Of a DNA stretch of 64,000 bases, positions 37,269 through 45,461 are shown in pieces. Below the pieces are notes generated by a model, which was not told the DNA's origin, did not search any database, and saw only the letters and a list, made by a program, of their open reading frames with translations. Position 1 is the stretch's first letter. Each line of letters opens with the position of its first letter. This DNA comes from Elioraea sp. (GTDB lineage Bacteria; Pseudomonadota; Alphaproteobacteria; Acetobacterales; Acetobacteraceae): contig NZ_JALHPR010000018.1 in NCBI RefSeq assembly GCF_022842375.1, positions 1 to 64,000 of the forward strand, in the 5' to 3' direction. Both the position numbers and the translations under genes were made by a program.

Positions 37269-38103
37269 CTCGCAGCCTCGCTTGCGCGACCCGGTTGAAA
37301 TCCGCCCCGTCCTCGACGCCGCTCGTGGCCCAGGCCTCGAGCACGGCGGCCGAGACGCTGCCCGCCCCGCCCATCGCCGCGGCAAGCGCGCCGGCGAGCC
37401 GAAGGTCCTTCCGCATCAGCCCCGCGGTGAAGCCCGAATCGAAGCTGCCGGAGGTGATCCAGCGCGGGAAGTTCACCTCCGTCGCGGCACTCCGTCCCGA
37501 GGCGCCGTTCACGACCGAGAGCAGCGCCGCGATGTCCACCCCCGCGCGCTCGCCCATGCGCAGCGCCTCGGCGGCGGTGAGAAGATGCGCCGCGACCAGC
37601 AGGTTGTTCACGAGCTTGGCCACCGCCCCTGCCCCTGGCCCGCCGACATGCACGACCTTGCCGGCGATCGCGTCGAGCACGGGCTTCGCGCGGTCGAGCG
37701 CGGCCGCATCGCCACCGGCCATCACCGTCAGCGTTCCAGCCGCTGCCCCCGCTGGTCCGCCAGAGACGGGTGCATCGACCCAGGCGAAGCCCGCGTCGGC
37801 GAAGCGGGGTGCGAGGGCGCGCGGGGTTTCGGGGGCGACAGTCGAGCAATCGAGGACGACACAGCCGGGTGCGGGGCCGGCGCCGAGGACCACCTCTGCG
37901 GCACCCTTCACGGCATCGTCATGCGGCAGGCTGAGGACGATCACCTCCGCCCCCGCCGCCGCGCGTTCGACCAGCGCTATGCCCCTGGCCTCGCTCCGCC
38001 GCACGACGGATAGATCCCATGCCGTCACGTCATGCCCGGCGGCGAGGATCCGCCGCGCCATCGGCAGCCCCATCGCCCCAAGCCCGATCACAGCAACGCG
38101 CAT
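37261..38103 (-). CDS. NAD(P)-dependent beta-hydroxyacid dehydrogenase (3-hydroxyisobutyrate dehydrogenase family)
   Basis: Oxidises or reduces a beta-hydroxyacid. The 280 aa product starts MRVAVIGLGAMGLPMARRILAAGHDVTAWD, the Rossmann fingerprint of the family, followed by CVVLDCSTVAPETPR, FVDAPVSGG-type AWVDAPVSGGPAGAAAGTLTVMAGG and the catalytic Lys region GPGAGAVAKLVNNLLVAAH. The start touches the SDR stop and the end overlaps the aldehyde dehydrogenase start, making a three-enzyme operon. Confidence 0.93.
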   Translation of the reverse strand: MRVAVIGLGAMGLPMARRILAAGHDVTAWDLSVVRRSEARGIALVERAAAGAEVIVLSLPHDDAVKGAAEVVLGAGPAPGCVVLDCSTVAPETPRALAPRFADAGFAWVDAPVSGGPAGAAAGTLTVMAGGDAAALDRAKPVLDAIAGKVVHVGGPGAGAVAKLVNNLLVAAHLLTAAEALRMGERAGVDIAALLSVVNGASGRSAATEVNFPRWITSGSFDSGFTAGLMRKDLRLAGALAAAMGGAGSVSAAVLEAWATSGVEDGADFNRVAQARLRDV

Positions 38104-38852
38104 CAGATGACGAGCCCCCCGCTCACATGGATCACCTGGCCGGTGATGTAGCCGGCATCGGGCGAGAGCAGGAAGGCGATGGCGGCGGCAACGTCATCGG
38201 GCTCGCCGATCCTGCCCAGCGGGATCTCGGCTTCCACCGCCGGGAGCCGCTCGGGCGGCATGGCGCGATGGGCACCCTCGTCCTTCCGGATGAAGCCGGG
38301 GGCCACGGCATTGACGGTGATGCGCCGCGGCCCGAGCTCATGGGCGAGCGCCCTGACCATCGCCTCGACCGAGGCCTTGGCAGCCGCGGAGGCGGGGAAA
38401 CTTTGCACATGCGCACGGAACACGTGCGCAACGAACGAGCTGACCGCGACGATCCGCCCACCAGGCGGCAACAGGGGCAGAGCTGCCGCGCAGAGGCGGA
38501 AGAAGCCTGCCCCGATCGCGTCCGCCGAGGCCGCATAGCCCCCGGCATCGAGGGCGGCGAAAGGCGTGCGATCAGCGAAGCCGGCATTGGCGACGAGCGA
38601 ATCGAGCCCGCCGAAGGCCGCATTGGCGGCCTCGACCAGCGCCGCCGCCCCGTCCGGCGCGGCGAGGTCTGCGAGCGCCGTCTCGGCCAGGGCGCCCCTG
38701 GCGCTGCACGCGGCGGCGACCGCGGCGAGACCAGCGGCGTTGGCGCGCGTGGCAAGGAGAAGCGCAGCATCCGGCCCCGCAAGGCGACGTGCCAGCGCAG
38801 CCCCGATGCCGCTTGCCGCCCCCGTGACGAGAATGCGCCGTCGCTCTGCCAT
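38103..38852 (-). CDS. Short-chain dehydrogenase/reductase with Tyr-to-Ser change in the YxxxK motif
   Basis: Classical SDR fold, 249 aa: cofactor motif VTGAASGIGAAL (9-20), NAG at 89-91, active-site Ser in IVAVSSF (138-139), PRRITVNAVAPGF and the C-terminal DAGYITGQVIHVSGG. The catalytic motif that should read YxxxK reads S155-A-A-A-K159 (codon 38388-38390), so the proton-donating Tyr is missing while Lys is kept. Loss of activity or use of another residue is possible. ATG 38852 has GGGAGAGG upstream; the longer open frame to 39935 is antisense to real genes. It is the first gene of the long minus-strand block and diverges from the phosphoesterase. Confidence 0.88.
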   Translation of the reverse strand: MAERRRILVTGAASGIGAALARRLAGPDAALLLATRANAAGLAAVAAACSARGALAETALADLAAPDGAAALVEAANAAFGGLDSLVANAGFADRTPFAALDAGGYAASADAIGAGFFRLCAAALPLLPPGGRIVAVSSFVAHVFRAHVQSFPASAAAKASVEAMVRALAHELGPRRITVNAVAPGFIRKDEGAHRAMPPERLPAVEAEIPLGRIGEPDDVAAAIAFLLSPDAGYITGQVIHVSGGLVI

Positions 38853-38969
38853 GCCCCTCTCCCATCGACGTGTCGCGGCGACCGTAACCGCTTTGTCAGC
38901 CAACGCCAGGGGCGCGGGCCCACCGGATGGGCTATAGGGAAAGGGCCGGATCACTTCGGAAGCGACCGC
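38853..38969. promoter_or_regulatory. Divergent intergenic region, likely holds promoters for both strands
   Basis: The 117 bp between the SDR start (minus) and the metallophosphoesterase GTG (plus) must hold the promoter of the ~23-kb minus-strand catabolic block unless internal promoters serve it, and of the phosphoesterase. I see Shine-Dalgarno-like GGGAGAGG for the SDR and GGAAG for the phosphoesterase, but no convincing -35/-10 pair or operator. Confidence 0.4.
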
Positions 38970-39824
38970 GTGTTCACTGTCCTGCAGATTTCCGACACCC
39001 ACCTGTCGCAGCGCATCCCGCGCTTCAACGCCAACTGGGCCTGCGCCGCGCGGGTAATCGCCAGCCACCCGGCGGAACTCATCGTCCACACCGGCGATGC
39101 CGCGCTCGACGGCCCCGACCATGCGGCTGACCTCGATTTCGCTGCCTCTGCGCTCAGGACCGGGATCGGGGCCGAGGGGCCGCGGCTGCGCTGCGTTCCC
39201 GGCAACCATGACGTGGGCGACCGGCCCGTGATCGCGCCGCACCAGCCGACGACGGATGCACGCATCGCCGCCCATGCGGCCGCACTCGGCGCCTGCACGT
39301 GGGTCGATGACGCGCCGGGTTGGCGGCTGATCGGCATCAACACCCAGGTGCTCGGCACCGGCACCGCGGCCGAGGCCACCCAGGCAGCGATGCTCGCCGA
39401 AGCGGCGCTGACGCTGGGCGACAGGCTGCTCGCCCTCTTCATGCACAAGCCCCCCTTCCTCGACCAGGCCGACGAGCCGGATGCGGGCTACTGGACTGTG
39501 CCGCCAGGCGAGCGCGGCGCGCTGGCCCCGCTGCTGTTCCATGCGCGGCTCAGGCTGGTCGCGAGCGGGCACCTGCATGTCCACCGCCTGATCCGCCGCG
39601 GCGCGGTGATGCATGCCTGGAGCCCGGCAACGAGCTTCATGGTCGGCCCAGCGTTGATGGCCGACACGCATGGCGGCGAACGCCGCCTCGGCATCCTGCG
39701 GCACCGTTTCGGCGTCGACGGCGTCGAGACCGAGGTGGTGGCCCTGCCCGGTGCCGAGCCGATCGTGCTCGACCCGATCACCGACGAGATCTACCCGCCA
39801 CCGCCCAGCCTGGCCCCCGCCTGA
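38970..39824 (+). CDS. Metallophosphoesterase (calcineurin-like)
   Basis: Binuclear-metal phosphoesterase, 284 aa, cytoplasmic. The ligand motifs appear in order: QISDTHLS (D, H), IVHTGDAALD (D), VPGNHDVGD (N, H), LFMHKPPF (H) and ASGHLHVHR (H, H). This is the class III cyclic nucleotide phosphodiesterase/Icc-like pattern. The start is GTG 38970, with GGAAG about 8 bases upstream and the first motif only a few residues in; the frame is open upstream but antisense to the SDR. Natural substrate unknown. Confidence 0.9.
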   Translation: MFTVLQISDTHLSQRIPRFNANWACAARVIASHPAELIVHTGDAALDGPDHAADLDFAASALRTGIGAEGPRLRCVPGNHDVGDRPVIAPHQPTTDARIAAHAAALGACTWVDDAPGWRLIGINTQVLGTGTAAEATQAAMLAEAALTLGDRLLALFMHKPPFLDQADEPDAGYWTVPPGERGALAPLLFHARLRLVASGHLHVHRLIRRGAVMHAWSPATSFMVGPALMADTHGGERRLGILRHRFGVDGVETEVVALPGAEPIVLDPITDEIYPPPPSLAPA

Positions 39825-39946
39825 CGCGCATTCCCCAGGCGTCCCGGCCGAGGCATGCCGGCCGCGTTGCCGCAGGCGCCGGTGCGTGCGACAAGCGCGC
39901 GTGCGCCACGCCAGCGCCGCCCCTCGCCCGGACACCCGCCACCGCC

Positions 39947-40396
39947 ATGACTGAGCCCAGCGACGACACCGACGCCGCCCCTCCCAGGGCCGAGGCGCTG
40001 AAGGCGCTGATCGGCCAGATCATGCGATTCGGCGTGGTCGGCGTGATCGGCTTCGTGGTCGATACCGCGACGGTCTATGGGCTGCATTTCAGCGCCGGTG
40101 CCGATCTCTACACCGCCGGGGCGCTGGCCTACGTGGTTGCGGCGACGACGACCTGGGCGCTCAACCGGGCCTGGACCTTCAGGACCGCCTCGCGCGAACG
40201 ACCGGCGCGGCAATGGGCGCTGTTCCTGGCGGTGCAGTTGATCGGCTTCGCGCTCAACCGGGGCACCTATGCGGCGCTTGTGACCTTCCTTCCGCTTGCC
40301 GCGGCGCATCCGGTCATCGCGGTCGCCGCAGGGTCGATCGCCGGGATGGGTGTGAACTTCATCACTGCAAGAGCGATTGTCTTCAGGGCGAAGTGA
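39947..40396 (+). CDS. GtrA-like membrane protein
   Basis: Small four-TM protein of the GtrA family, thought to help move polyprenyl-linked sugars across the inner membrane or to act with glycosyltransferases in surface-glycan modification. The 149 aa product shows FGVVGVIGFVVDTATVYGL, a central ALAYVVAATTTWALNRAWTFR with the conserved NRxWTF motif, and ends with GMGVNFITARAIVF. It is the first gene of the polysaccharide region, 122 bp after the phosphoesterase. Confidence 0.9.
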   Translation: MTEPSDDTDAAPPRAEALKALIGQIMRFGVVGVIGFVVDTATVYGLHFSAGADLYTAGALAYVVAATTTWALNRAWTFRTASRERPARQWALFLAVQLIGFALNRGTYAALVTFLPLAAAHPVIAVAAGSIAGMGVNFITARAIVFRAK

Positions 40397-40806
40397 GCGT
40401 GACGGGGCTGGGCATACACACGCAAAGGTTGTATTCGCCGTAGTTTTGGCGCATTTCTTCGTTCAGTTGAACCGCGGTGTGTTTTTCGTCTCGCTTTGGA
40501 GCGCAGTGCTCCGAAGATGATGCAGCGCAGGTGGCTCTGGAGTGTGACACGGGCTGGTCGGGGACGTGTCCCACATCAAGGCCCGCCACCCTATCTGTCG
40601 GATCCGCAACTTGCGTGGCCCTGCGGCGTTTAGACCATGCGACCCCTACCCCACGCGATTTTGTGGACGTGACTGTAACATCTTGCCTTTTTATTTCCGC
40701 CTTACTCACCGCCGCGAAATTGACCTCAGGTTCTTCGCCTTCTGGTGCGATGCAGCATGAAGAGCCCGCTGCGAAAGCTGCTTCGCCTTGACTTTGCCAC
40801 AGCCCG
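40397..40806. other. 410-bp non-coding stretch, less GC-rich than its surroundings
   Basis: No credible gene on either strand: short open frames here lack coding character. Base composition is visibly lower in GC than neighbours, with T-rich patches around 40435-40500 and 40680-40745. Two small hairpins are visible, GGAGC-GCAGT-GCTCC near 40498-40512 and GGGAC-GT-GTCCC near 40561-40572. Placed just before the sugar-phosphate transferase gene, it is a good candidate for the main promoter/leader of the polysaccharide genes, but no specific site can be proved. Confidence 0.5.
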
Positions 40807-42426
40807 ATGGATACGAAGCGTTATGCGCGTGCCGCTACACTCCCTCCCATGCTGAAGAGCACGAACGGCGCTCCTCCACTGGACGCTGACACGGCGCTGG
40901 CGGGCAAGCCTGTCGACGCTTCCGACACGCGAGCCTCAGCGGCGAGGCCGCGCGCGGCCGGCGCGCAGGCAACTTCCGCCGACGCCGACATCCCTGATGC
41001 CTGGCCCGACGAGCCGACGATCTCCGCGTCACCCCCGGCCCCGGTTCCGCACGGCATCGTCGCGACCATCGTCGCGGTGGCTGACGTGACGATCGTCATC
41101 ACCGCCGCCTATCTCGCGTCGCTGATCACAGGCGGCGGGGGGGTGCTGCGTGACGAGACCATCCTCGTCACCACCATGCTTGGCCTCGGGCTGCTCGTCT
41201 GGCTCGGCGCCTACACGCATCGCACGATGTTCTCCGCCTCACGGCAGGTTCACGCGGTCGTCTCGGGTGCAGTCGCTGCCGCCGGGATCGTCGCCTTCGT
41301 CGAGACGGTGTTCGGCCTCTCACACCTGGTCAGTGCACGCTGGGCCGTCACCTGGGCCGGGTTCTCGCTCGCCGGCCTCGTTGCCTCGCGCGTCACGGTC
41401 TCGACGCTCCTGAAGTCGGACCGCCAGGGCCGCTACGCGCTGCGCACCGTCATCGTCGGCGGCGGGCCGCATGGGGCCCGGCTCGTGCAGTTCCTCCGCC
41501 TCCGCAATGACCGCTCGCTCCGCCTGCTCGGCTTCGTCGATGACCGCGTGACACGGATCGGCGTCGAGATGGGCGCGATCCCCTATTTCGGGCCGATCGA
41601 CGAGGTGTTCGCGATGGTCCGCGCCGGGCTCGTCGACAAGGTGATCATCGCGCTGCCCTGGTCGGCCGAGGAGCGGATGCTGCAGCTGCTGCGCCAGCTC
41701 GCCGAATATCCCGTGCATGTTCGGCTGGCACCTGACCTGATCACCTATCATTTCCCCGGCCGCGTGCTGTCGGATGTCGGCGGCGTGCCGCTTCTGCACC
41801 TGCTCGACCGGCCGATCAGCGGCTGGGGCTACCTCGTCAAGCGGGCGGAGGACATCGCGATCGCGAGCGCTGCCCTGCTGCTGCTCGGCCTGCCGATGCT
41901 GGCGATTGCCGCCGCCGTCAGGCTCAACAGCCCAGGGCCGATCCTGTTCCGCCAGCCCCGCATCGGCTTCAACAACCGGCCGTTCGAGGTGCTGAAGTTC
42001 CGCACGATGTACGCTCACATGTCGGAGCGGAAGATCACCCAGCAGGCGCAGCGGGACGATCCACGCATCACCCGCATCGGCGCGATCCTCCGCCGCCTCT
42101 CGCTCGACGAGCTGCCGCAGCTGGTCAACGTGCTGCGCGGCGACATGTCGGTCGTGGGTCCCCGCCCGCATGCGCCGCAGACGCGCGCGGCAGGCAGGCC
42201 GTTCGAGGAGGTCGTCGCGCGCTACGCCGCACGTCACCGCGTGAAGCCCGGCATGACAGGGCTTGCCCAGGTGCGAGGCTGGCGCGGCGAGACTGACACG
42301 GAGGAAAAGATCATCCGCCGCGTCGAGAGCGACCTTGAATACATCGAGAACTGGTCGGTCTGGCTCGACATCGCCATCCTGGTGCGCACCCTCCTGATGG
42401 TGCTGAAGATGAAGAACGCCTACTGA
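40807..42426 (+). CDS. Polyprenyl-phosphate sugar-phosphate transferase (WcaJ/ExoY-type initiating enzyme)
   Basis: Starts polysaccharide repeat-unit assembly by moving a sugar-1-phosphate onto undecaprenyl phosphate at the inner membrane. The 539 aa product has a ~75-residue disordered N-terminus, four hydrophobic segments (first IVATIVAVADVTIVITAAYLA), a central Rossmann-like domain (TVIVGGGPHGARLVQFL), a further hydrophobic helix (IAIASAALLLLGLPMLAIAAAV) and the bacterial sugar transferase domain: GPILFRQPRIGFNNRPFEVLKFRTM, SLDELPQLVNVLRGDMSVVGPRPH, KPGMTGLAQVRGWRGETDT. This domain order is that of undecaprenyl-phosphate glucose phosphotransferases. ATG 40849 is an alternative start. Confidence 0.94.
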   Translation: MDTKRYARAATLPPMLKSTNGAPPLDADTALAGKPVDASDTRASAARPRAAGAQATSADADIPDAWPDEPTISASPPAPVPHGIVATIVAVADVTIVITAAYLASLITGGGGVLRDETILVTTMLGLGLLVWLGAYTHRTMFSASRQVHAVVSGAVAAAGIVAFVETVFGLSHLVSARWAVTWAGFSLAGLVASRVTVSTLLKSDRQGRYALRTVIVGGGPHGARLVQFLRLRNDRSLRLLGFVDDRVTRIGVEMGAIPYFGPIDEVFAMVRAGLVDKVIIALPWSAEERMLQLLRQLAEYPVHVRLAPDLITYHFPGRVLSDVGGVPLLHLLDRPISGWGYLVKRAEDIAIASAALLLLGLPMLAIAAAVRLNSPGPILFRQPRIGFNNRPFEVLKFRTMYAHMSERKITQQAQRDDPRITRIGAILRRLSLDELPQLVNVLRGDMSVVGPRPHAPQTRAAGRPFEEVVARYAARHRVKPGMTGLAQVRGWRGETDTEEKIIRRVESDLEYIENWSVWLDIAILVRTLLMVLKMKNAY

Positions 42427-42499
42427 GCCTGGCGTCCGCCAAGGTCGCGCGGATCGCGGGCGGCGCGGCAAGACCGGAAAGAGGCCGGAACGAGGAAAG

Positions 42500-43519
42500 A
42501 TGCTCCAGCACACGCCGCATGACGACGCCACGGATGGCGGCCACGGCACACCGGCGGCGGCGGGGCTCTCCGTTGCCGTGCTCGTGCCCTGCTACAACGA
42601 GGAAATCGCGATTCCGAAGGTGGTCGCCGATTTCCGCGCCGCATTGCCGGAAGCGACGATCTACGTCTACGACAACAACAGTCGCGACGGCACCGTCGCC
42701 GCCGCGCGCGCGGCCGGCGCCATCGTCCGCACCGAGATGCTGCAGGGCAAGGGCAACGTGGTGCGGCGGATGTTCGCCGACATCGAGGCCGACATCTACG
42801 TGCTGGTCGACGGTGACGACACCTACGAGGCGGGCGCTGCCCCGGCGATGGTGCGCCAGCTGGTCGATCAGCAGCTCGACATGGTCAACGGGGCGCGCGT
42901 GACCGAGATCGAGGCCGCATACCGGCGTGGCCACAAGTTCGGCAACGCGATGCTGACCGGCATCGTCGCCTGGATCTTTGGCAACCGCGTCTCCGACATG
43001 CTGTCGGGCTACCGGGTATTCTCGCGGCGCTTCGTCAAGAGCTTCCCTGCCCTAGCCGCTGGCTTCGAGACGGAAACGGAGTTCACCGTCCACGCGCTCG
43101 AGCTCAAGATGCCGGTGGGCGAGGTGCGCACCAGCTACAAGGACCGCCCGGCAGGCTCAACATCAAAGCTCCGTACCTACTCCGACGGCTTCCGCATCCT
43201 GCGGACCATCCTGGTCCTGGTGAAGGAGGAGCGGCCGCTGCAGTTCTTCTCGCTGGCCGGCGGGATGCTGATGCTCGCGGGGCTTGCGATCTTCTTTCCC
43301 GTTCTGGTCGAATATCTCCGCACCGGGCTGGTGCCGCGGCTGCCCACGGCGATCCTCTCCACCGGCCTCGTGCTGCTCTCCTTCCTCGCCTTCGCCTGCG
43401 GGCTGATCCTCGATACGGTCACGCGCGGGCGGAAGGAGGCCAAGCGCATCGCCTATCTCTCGGTTCCCGCCCCCGGTGCATCGAGGATGGGTGCCAAGGG
43501 GCCGGACACGGGGCGCTGA
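42500..43519 (+). CDS. Glycosyltransferase family 2 with C-terminal membrane anchor
   Basis: Inverting GT-A glycosyltransferase, 339 aa, of the DPM1/polyprenyl-phosphate type. It has VAVLVPCYNEEIAIPKVVADF, a nucleotide-binding VDGDDTYE (DxD) near residue 110, VNGARVTE and a MLSGYRVFSRRFVKSFP acceptor region. Two C-terminal hydrophobic segments (FSLAGGMLMLAGLAIFFPVLVEYL and LSTGLVLLSFLAFACGLIL) should anchor it. GAGGAAAG precedes the ATG. It overlaps the next glycosyltransferase by TGATG. Confidence 0.93.
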   Translation: MLQHTPHDDATDGGHGTPAAAGLSVAVLVPCYNEEIAIPKVVADFRAALPEATIYVYDNNSRDGTVAAARAAGAIVRTEMLQGKGNVVRRMFADIEADIYVLVDGDDTYEAGAAPAMVRQLVDQQLDMVNGARVTEIEAAYRRGHKFGNAMLTGIVAWIFGNRVSDMLSGYRVFSRRFVKSFPALAAGFETETEFTVHALELKMPVGEVRTSYKDRPAGSTSKLRTYSDGFRILRTILVLVKEERPLQFFSLAGGMLMLAGLAIFFPVLVEYLRTGLVPRLPTAILSTGLVLLSFLAFACGLILDTVTRGRKEAKRIAYLSVPAPGASRMGAKGPDTGR

Positions 43520-44535
43520 TGCCGCCGTCGCCCGGCCAGGGCGCGGCAAGGACCGGCCCTGCGGTCGATGCCGATATCGTCATCCTCTCCCTCGACAGGA
43601 TCGAGGACACGCTGGCCGCGATCACAAGCGCACTCGACCAAGTCGGCATCACCCGCCATGTGTGGGTGGCCGACCAGGGCTCGAAGCCGGAGAACCTCGC
43701 GCGGCTGACGGCGTTCTGCGCGGGCCGCGAGGGGCTGACCCTGCTCGCCTTCCCCGACAACCGCGGCGTGGCGGGCGGGCGCAACCGCGCCATTGCGCCC
43801 GGGCGCGGGCGGCACGTCTTCGCGCTCGACAACGACGCCGAGTTCGATGGCAATGACCTTGTCGCGCGTGCCGTCGCCGCACTCGACGCAGAGCCCTCGC
43901 TCGCCGCCATCGCCTTCCGCATCCTCCGGTTCGGCGACCGCGAGGACGATCTCTCCTCCTGGGGCTATCCGCCGGCGCTGCTGCCGCGGGCCGGTGACAC
44001 CTTCGATGCCTGCACCTTCGTCGGTGCAGGCCACGCGATCCGCCGTTCCGCGTTCGAAGCGGTCGGCGGCTACGATGATGCGCTGCACTTCACCTGGGAG
44101 GAGTTCGACCTCTCGCTCCGCTTCATCGCCGCCGGCATGACGGTGCGCTATCGCGGCGACATGCGCATCCTGCACAAAGTGAGCCCCGAGCGGCGTTTCG
44201 ACTGGGGCGGAACGCGCTGGTTCTATCATGTGCGCAACCGCCTCTACATCGAGGCCAAGACCGGCACGGGTGCGGCCCGGCTGGCACTCCGCTGGCTCGC
44301 CTACGTGGTGAAGGGGGCGGTGAACGGCGCTGGCCGCCAGGCGCTGCGGGCGCTGCCGGAGGCGCGCAGGATGCTGCGCCAGTTCCGGAACGACGCCGAG
44401 GCCGTCGCGCGCTACCGGCTCGATGATGCCGCACGCGCCTATCTCGCGCGGAACGATGCCGCCCATCGCGGCACCCTGGCCGACAGGCTGAGGCGCGAGG
44501 TGTTCGCCGCCCTGCCCGGCCGGACGAAGCGGTGA
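43519..44535 (+). CDS. Glycosyltransferase family 2
   Basis: Soluble or peripheral GT-A transferase, 338 aa. It shows VDADIVILSLDRIEDTLAAI, NRGVAGGRNRAIAPGRGRHVFALDNDAEF (DxD-like DND near residue 107), FVGAGHAIRRSAFEAVGGYDDALHFTWEEFDLSLRF and a basic C-terminus. The GG-YD ... E-DL pattern is typical of rhamnosyl/other GT2 transferases; sugar unknown. Its start overlaps the previous stop, so both are translated together. Confidence 0.92.
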   Translation: MPPSPGQGAARTGPAVDADIVILSLDRIEDTLAAITSALDQVGITRHVWVADQGSKPENLARLTAFCAGREGLTLLAFPDNRGVAGGRNRAIAPGRGRHVFALDNDAEFDGNDLVARAVAALDAEPSLAAIAFRILRFGDREDDLSSWGYPPALLPRAGDTFDACTFVGAGHAIRRSAFEAVGGYDDALHFTWEEFDLSLRFIAAGMTVRYRGDMRILHKVSPERRFDWGGTRWFYHVRNRLYIEAKTGTGAARLALRWLAYVVKGAVNGAGRQALRALPEARRMLRQFRNDAEAVARYRLDDAARAYLARNDAAHRGTLADRLRREVFAALPGRTKR

Positions 44536-44545
44536 TGCCGTGAAC

Positions 44546-44574
44546 GGGGCGGCCCCTTCTCCTGGAACCGCCCC
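44546..44574. terminator. Possible hairpin between converging genes
   Basis: GGGGCGG (44546-44552) pairs with CCGCCCC (44568-44574) around a 15-nt loop in the 69 bp between the plus-strand glycosyltransferase stop and the minus-strand PEP-CTERM gene stop. There is no T-run, so this is a weak candidate. Confidence 0.35.
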
Positions 44575-44604
44575 ACCACGCCGCAAGCCGACCGGTCCGT
44601 GCGC

Positions 44605-45222
44605 TCAGGCGCGACGGCGACGGGCGAAGGCAAAGCCAAGCAGCCCGGCGCCGAGAAGCGCGAGCGACGCGGGCTCAGGCACGTTGGTCACCCCGATCGG
44701 CGCGAACGCGAAGATCAGGTCGTTGTAATCATAGTCGCCACTCCGACGATCCTCGAAGGCCACGTACAGCAGCGGGCCCGCGCTGAGCGTCGCGTTGCCC
44801 GCGATCGCTGCCGCTGCGGCGGCCGGGAGCGCGCCGACGCCGAAATCCTCGAAGTTCATCGAGTAGCGGGCGTAATAGACGTCCTGACCATCGATCTGGA
44901 CGCTGTCGGCAATCCCCGTGCGGAACGAGTACTGCATCGTCAGGTTATCCAGCTGGAACGTGATCGGCGCAGGAAAAGGTCCGACATTGCCCACGGTCGC
45001 CACTGTGCCGATCGGGGTCGTCTGGTTGTCGAAGATCACGCCAACGACGTCGACCGCAAGCAACTGGCTGTCATCGTCCGCTTCCTTGAACGCGAAGACG
45101 ACGGTCAGCGGACCGCCGGCAAGAAGCACGCCCGGGTTGGTCGTGATCGGCGCGGCGGTTGCCGCGCCGCCGATGCCGAGCGCGAGCGTTGCGCCGAGCA
45201 CCGACCTGGAAAGAAGTTGCAT
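44605..45222 (-). CDS. PEP-CTERM sorting-domain protein
   Basis: Exported surface-associated protein, 205 aa. A signal peptide (MQLLSRSVLGATLALGIGGAATAA) leads a beta-rich, acidic, hydrophobic middle containing FEDRRSGDYDYNDLIFAF. The end VPEPASLALLGAGLLGFAF followed by ARRRRA is a textbook PEP-CTERM signal: the VPEP box, one TM helix and a basic tail, recognised by exosortase. No exosortase gene is seen in the window. PEP-CTERM genes usually accompany exopolysaccharide loci, which fits its location. It is preceded by an unusually AT-rich stretch. Confidence 0.92.
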   Translation of the reverse strand: MQLLSRSVLGATLALGIGGAATAAPITTNPGVLLAGGPLTVVFAFKEADDDSQLLAVDVVGVIFDNQTTPIGTVATVGNVGPFPAPITFQLDNLTMQYSFRTGIADSVQIDGQDVYYARYSMNFEDFGVGALPAAAAAAIAGNATLSAGPLLYVAFEDRRSGDYDYNDLIFAFAPIGVTNVPEPASLALLGAGLLGFAFARRRRA

Positions 45223-45461
45223 CAGGGTTCTCCCAAATTGCCCATGCCCCGATGGTGGTACCGGAGCAATAGAGGTAAGTGCAATTTGTATGCCGAACCC
45301 ATATCAGTTTGAAAATAAACAACAAAAATTATATTCAAAGAAACACAGTTCTATATTGTAATTAAAATCAACATCCGCATGCTTACTCAAGAAACATGGT
45401 CCAAGAGTCTTTTATTCAGAGGATATTTACCCACAATCAGGCATTACATATTCCGCCACGC
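45223..45461. promoter_or_regulatory. AT-rich promoter island upstream of the PEP-CTERM gene
   Basis: This 239-bp gap, especially 45280-45450, is strikingly AT-rich (runs such as GAAAATAAACAACAAAAATT and ATTGTAATTAAAATCAAC) inside a very GC-rich genome. It lies upstream of the PEP-CTERM gene start (minus) and downstream of the WecG-like gene. Such islands often hold promoters and sites for nucleoid-associated silencing proteins. No exact promoter element could be assigned with confidence. Confidence 0.55.

Noticed and set aside
40383-40709. 108-codon minus-strand open frame in the long intergenic gap
   Set aside because: No coding bias, no ribosome-binding site, overlap with the GtrA-like gene end, and no recognisable protein features.
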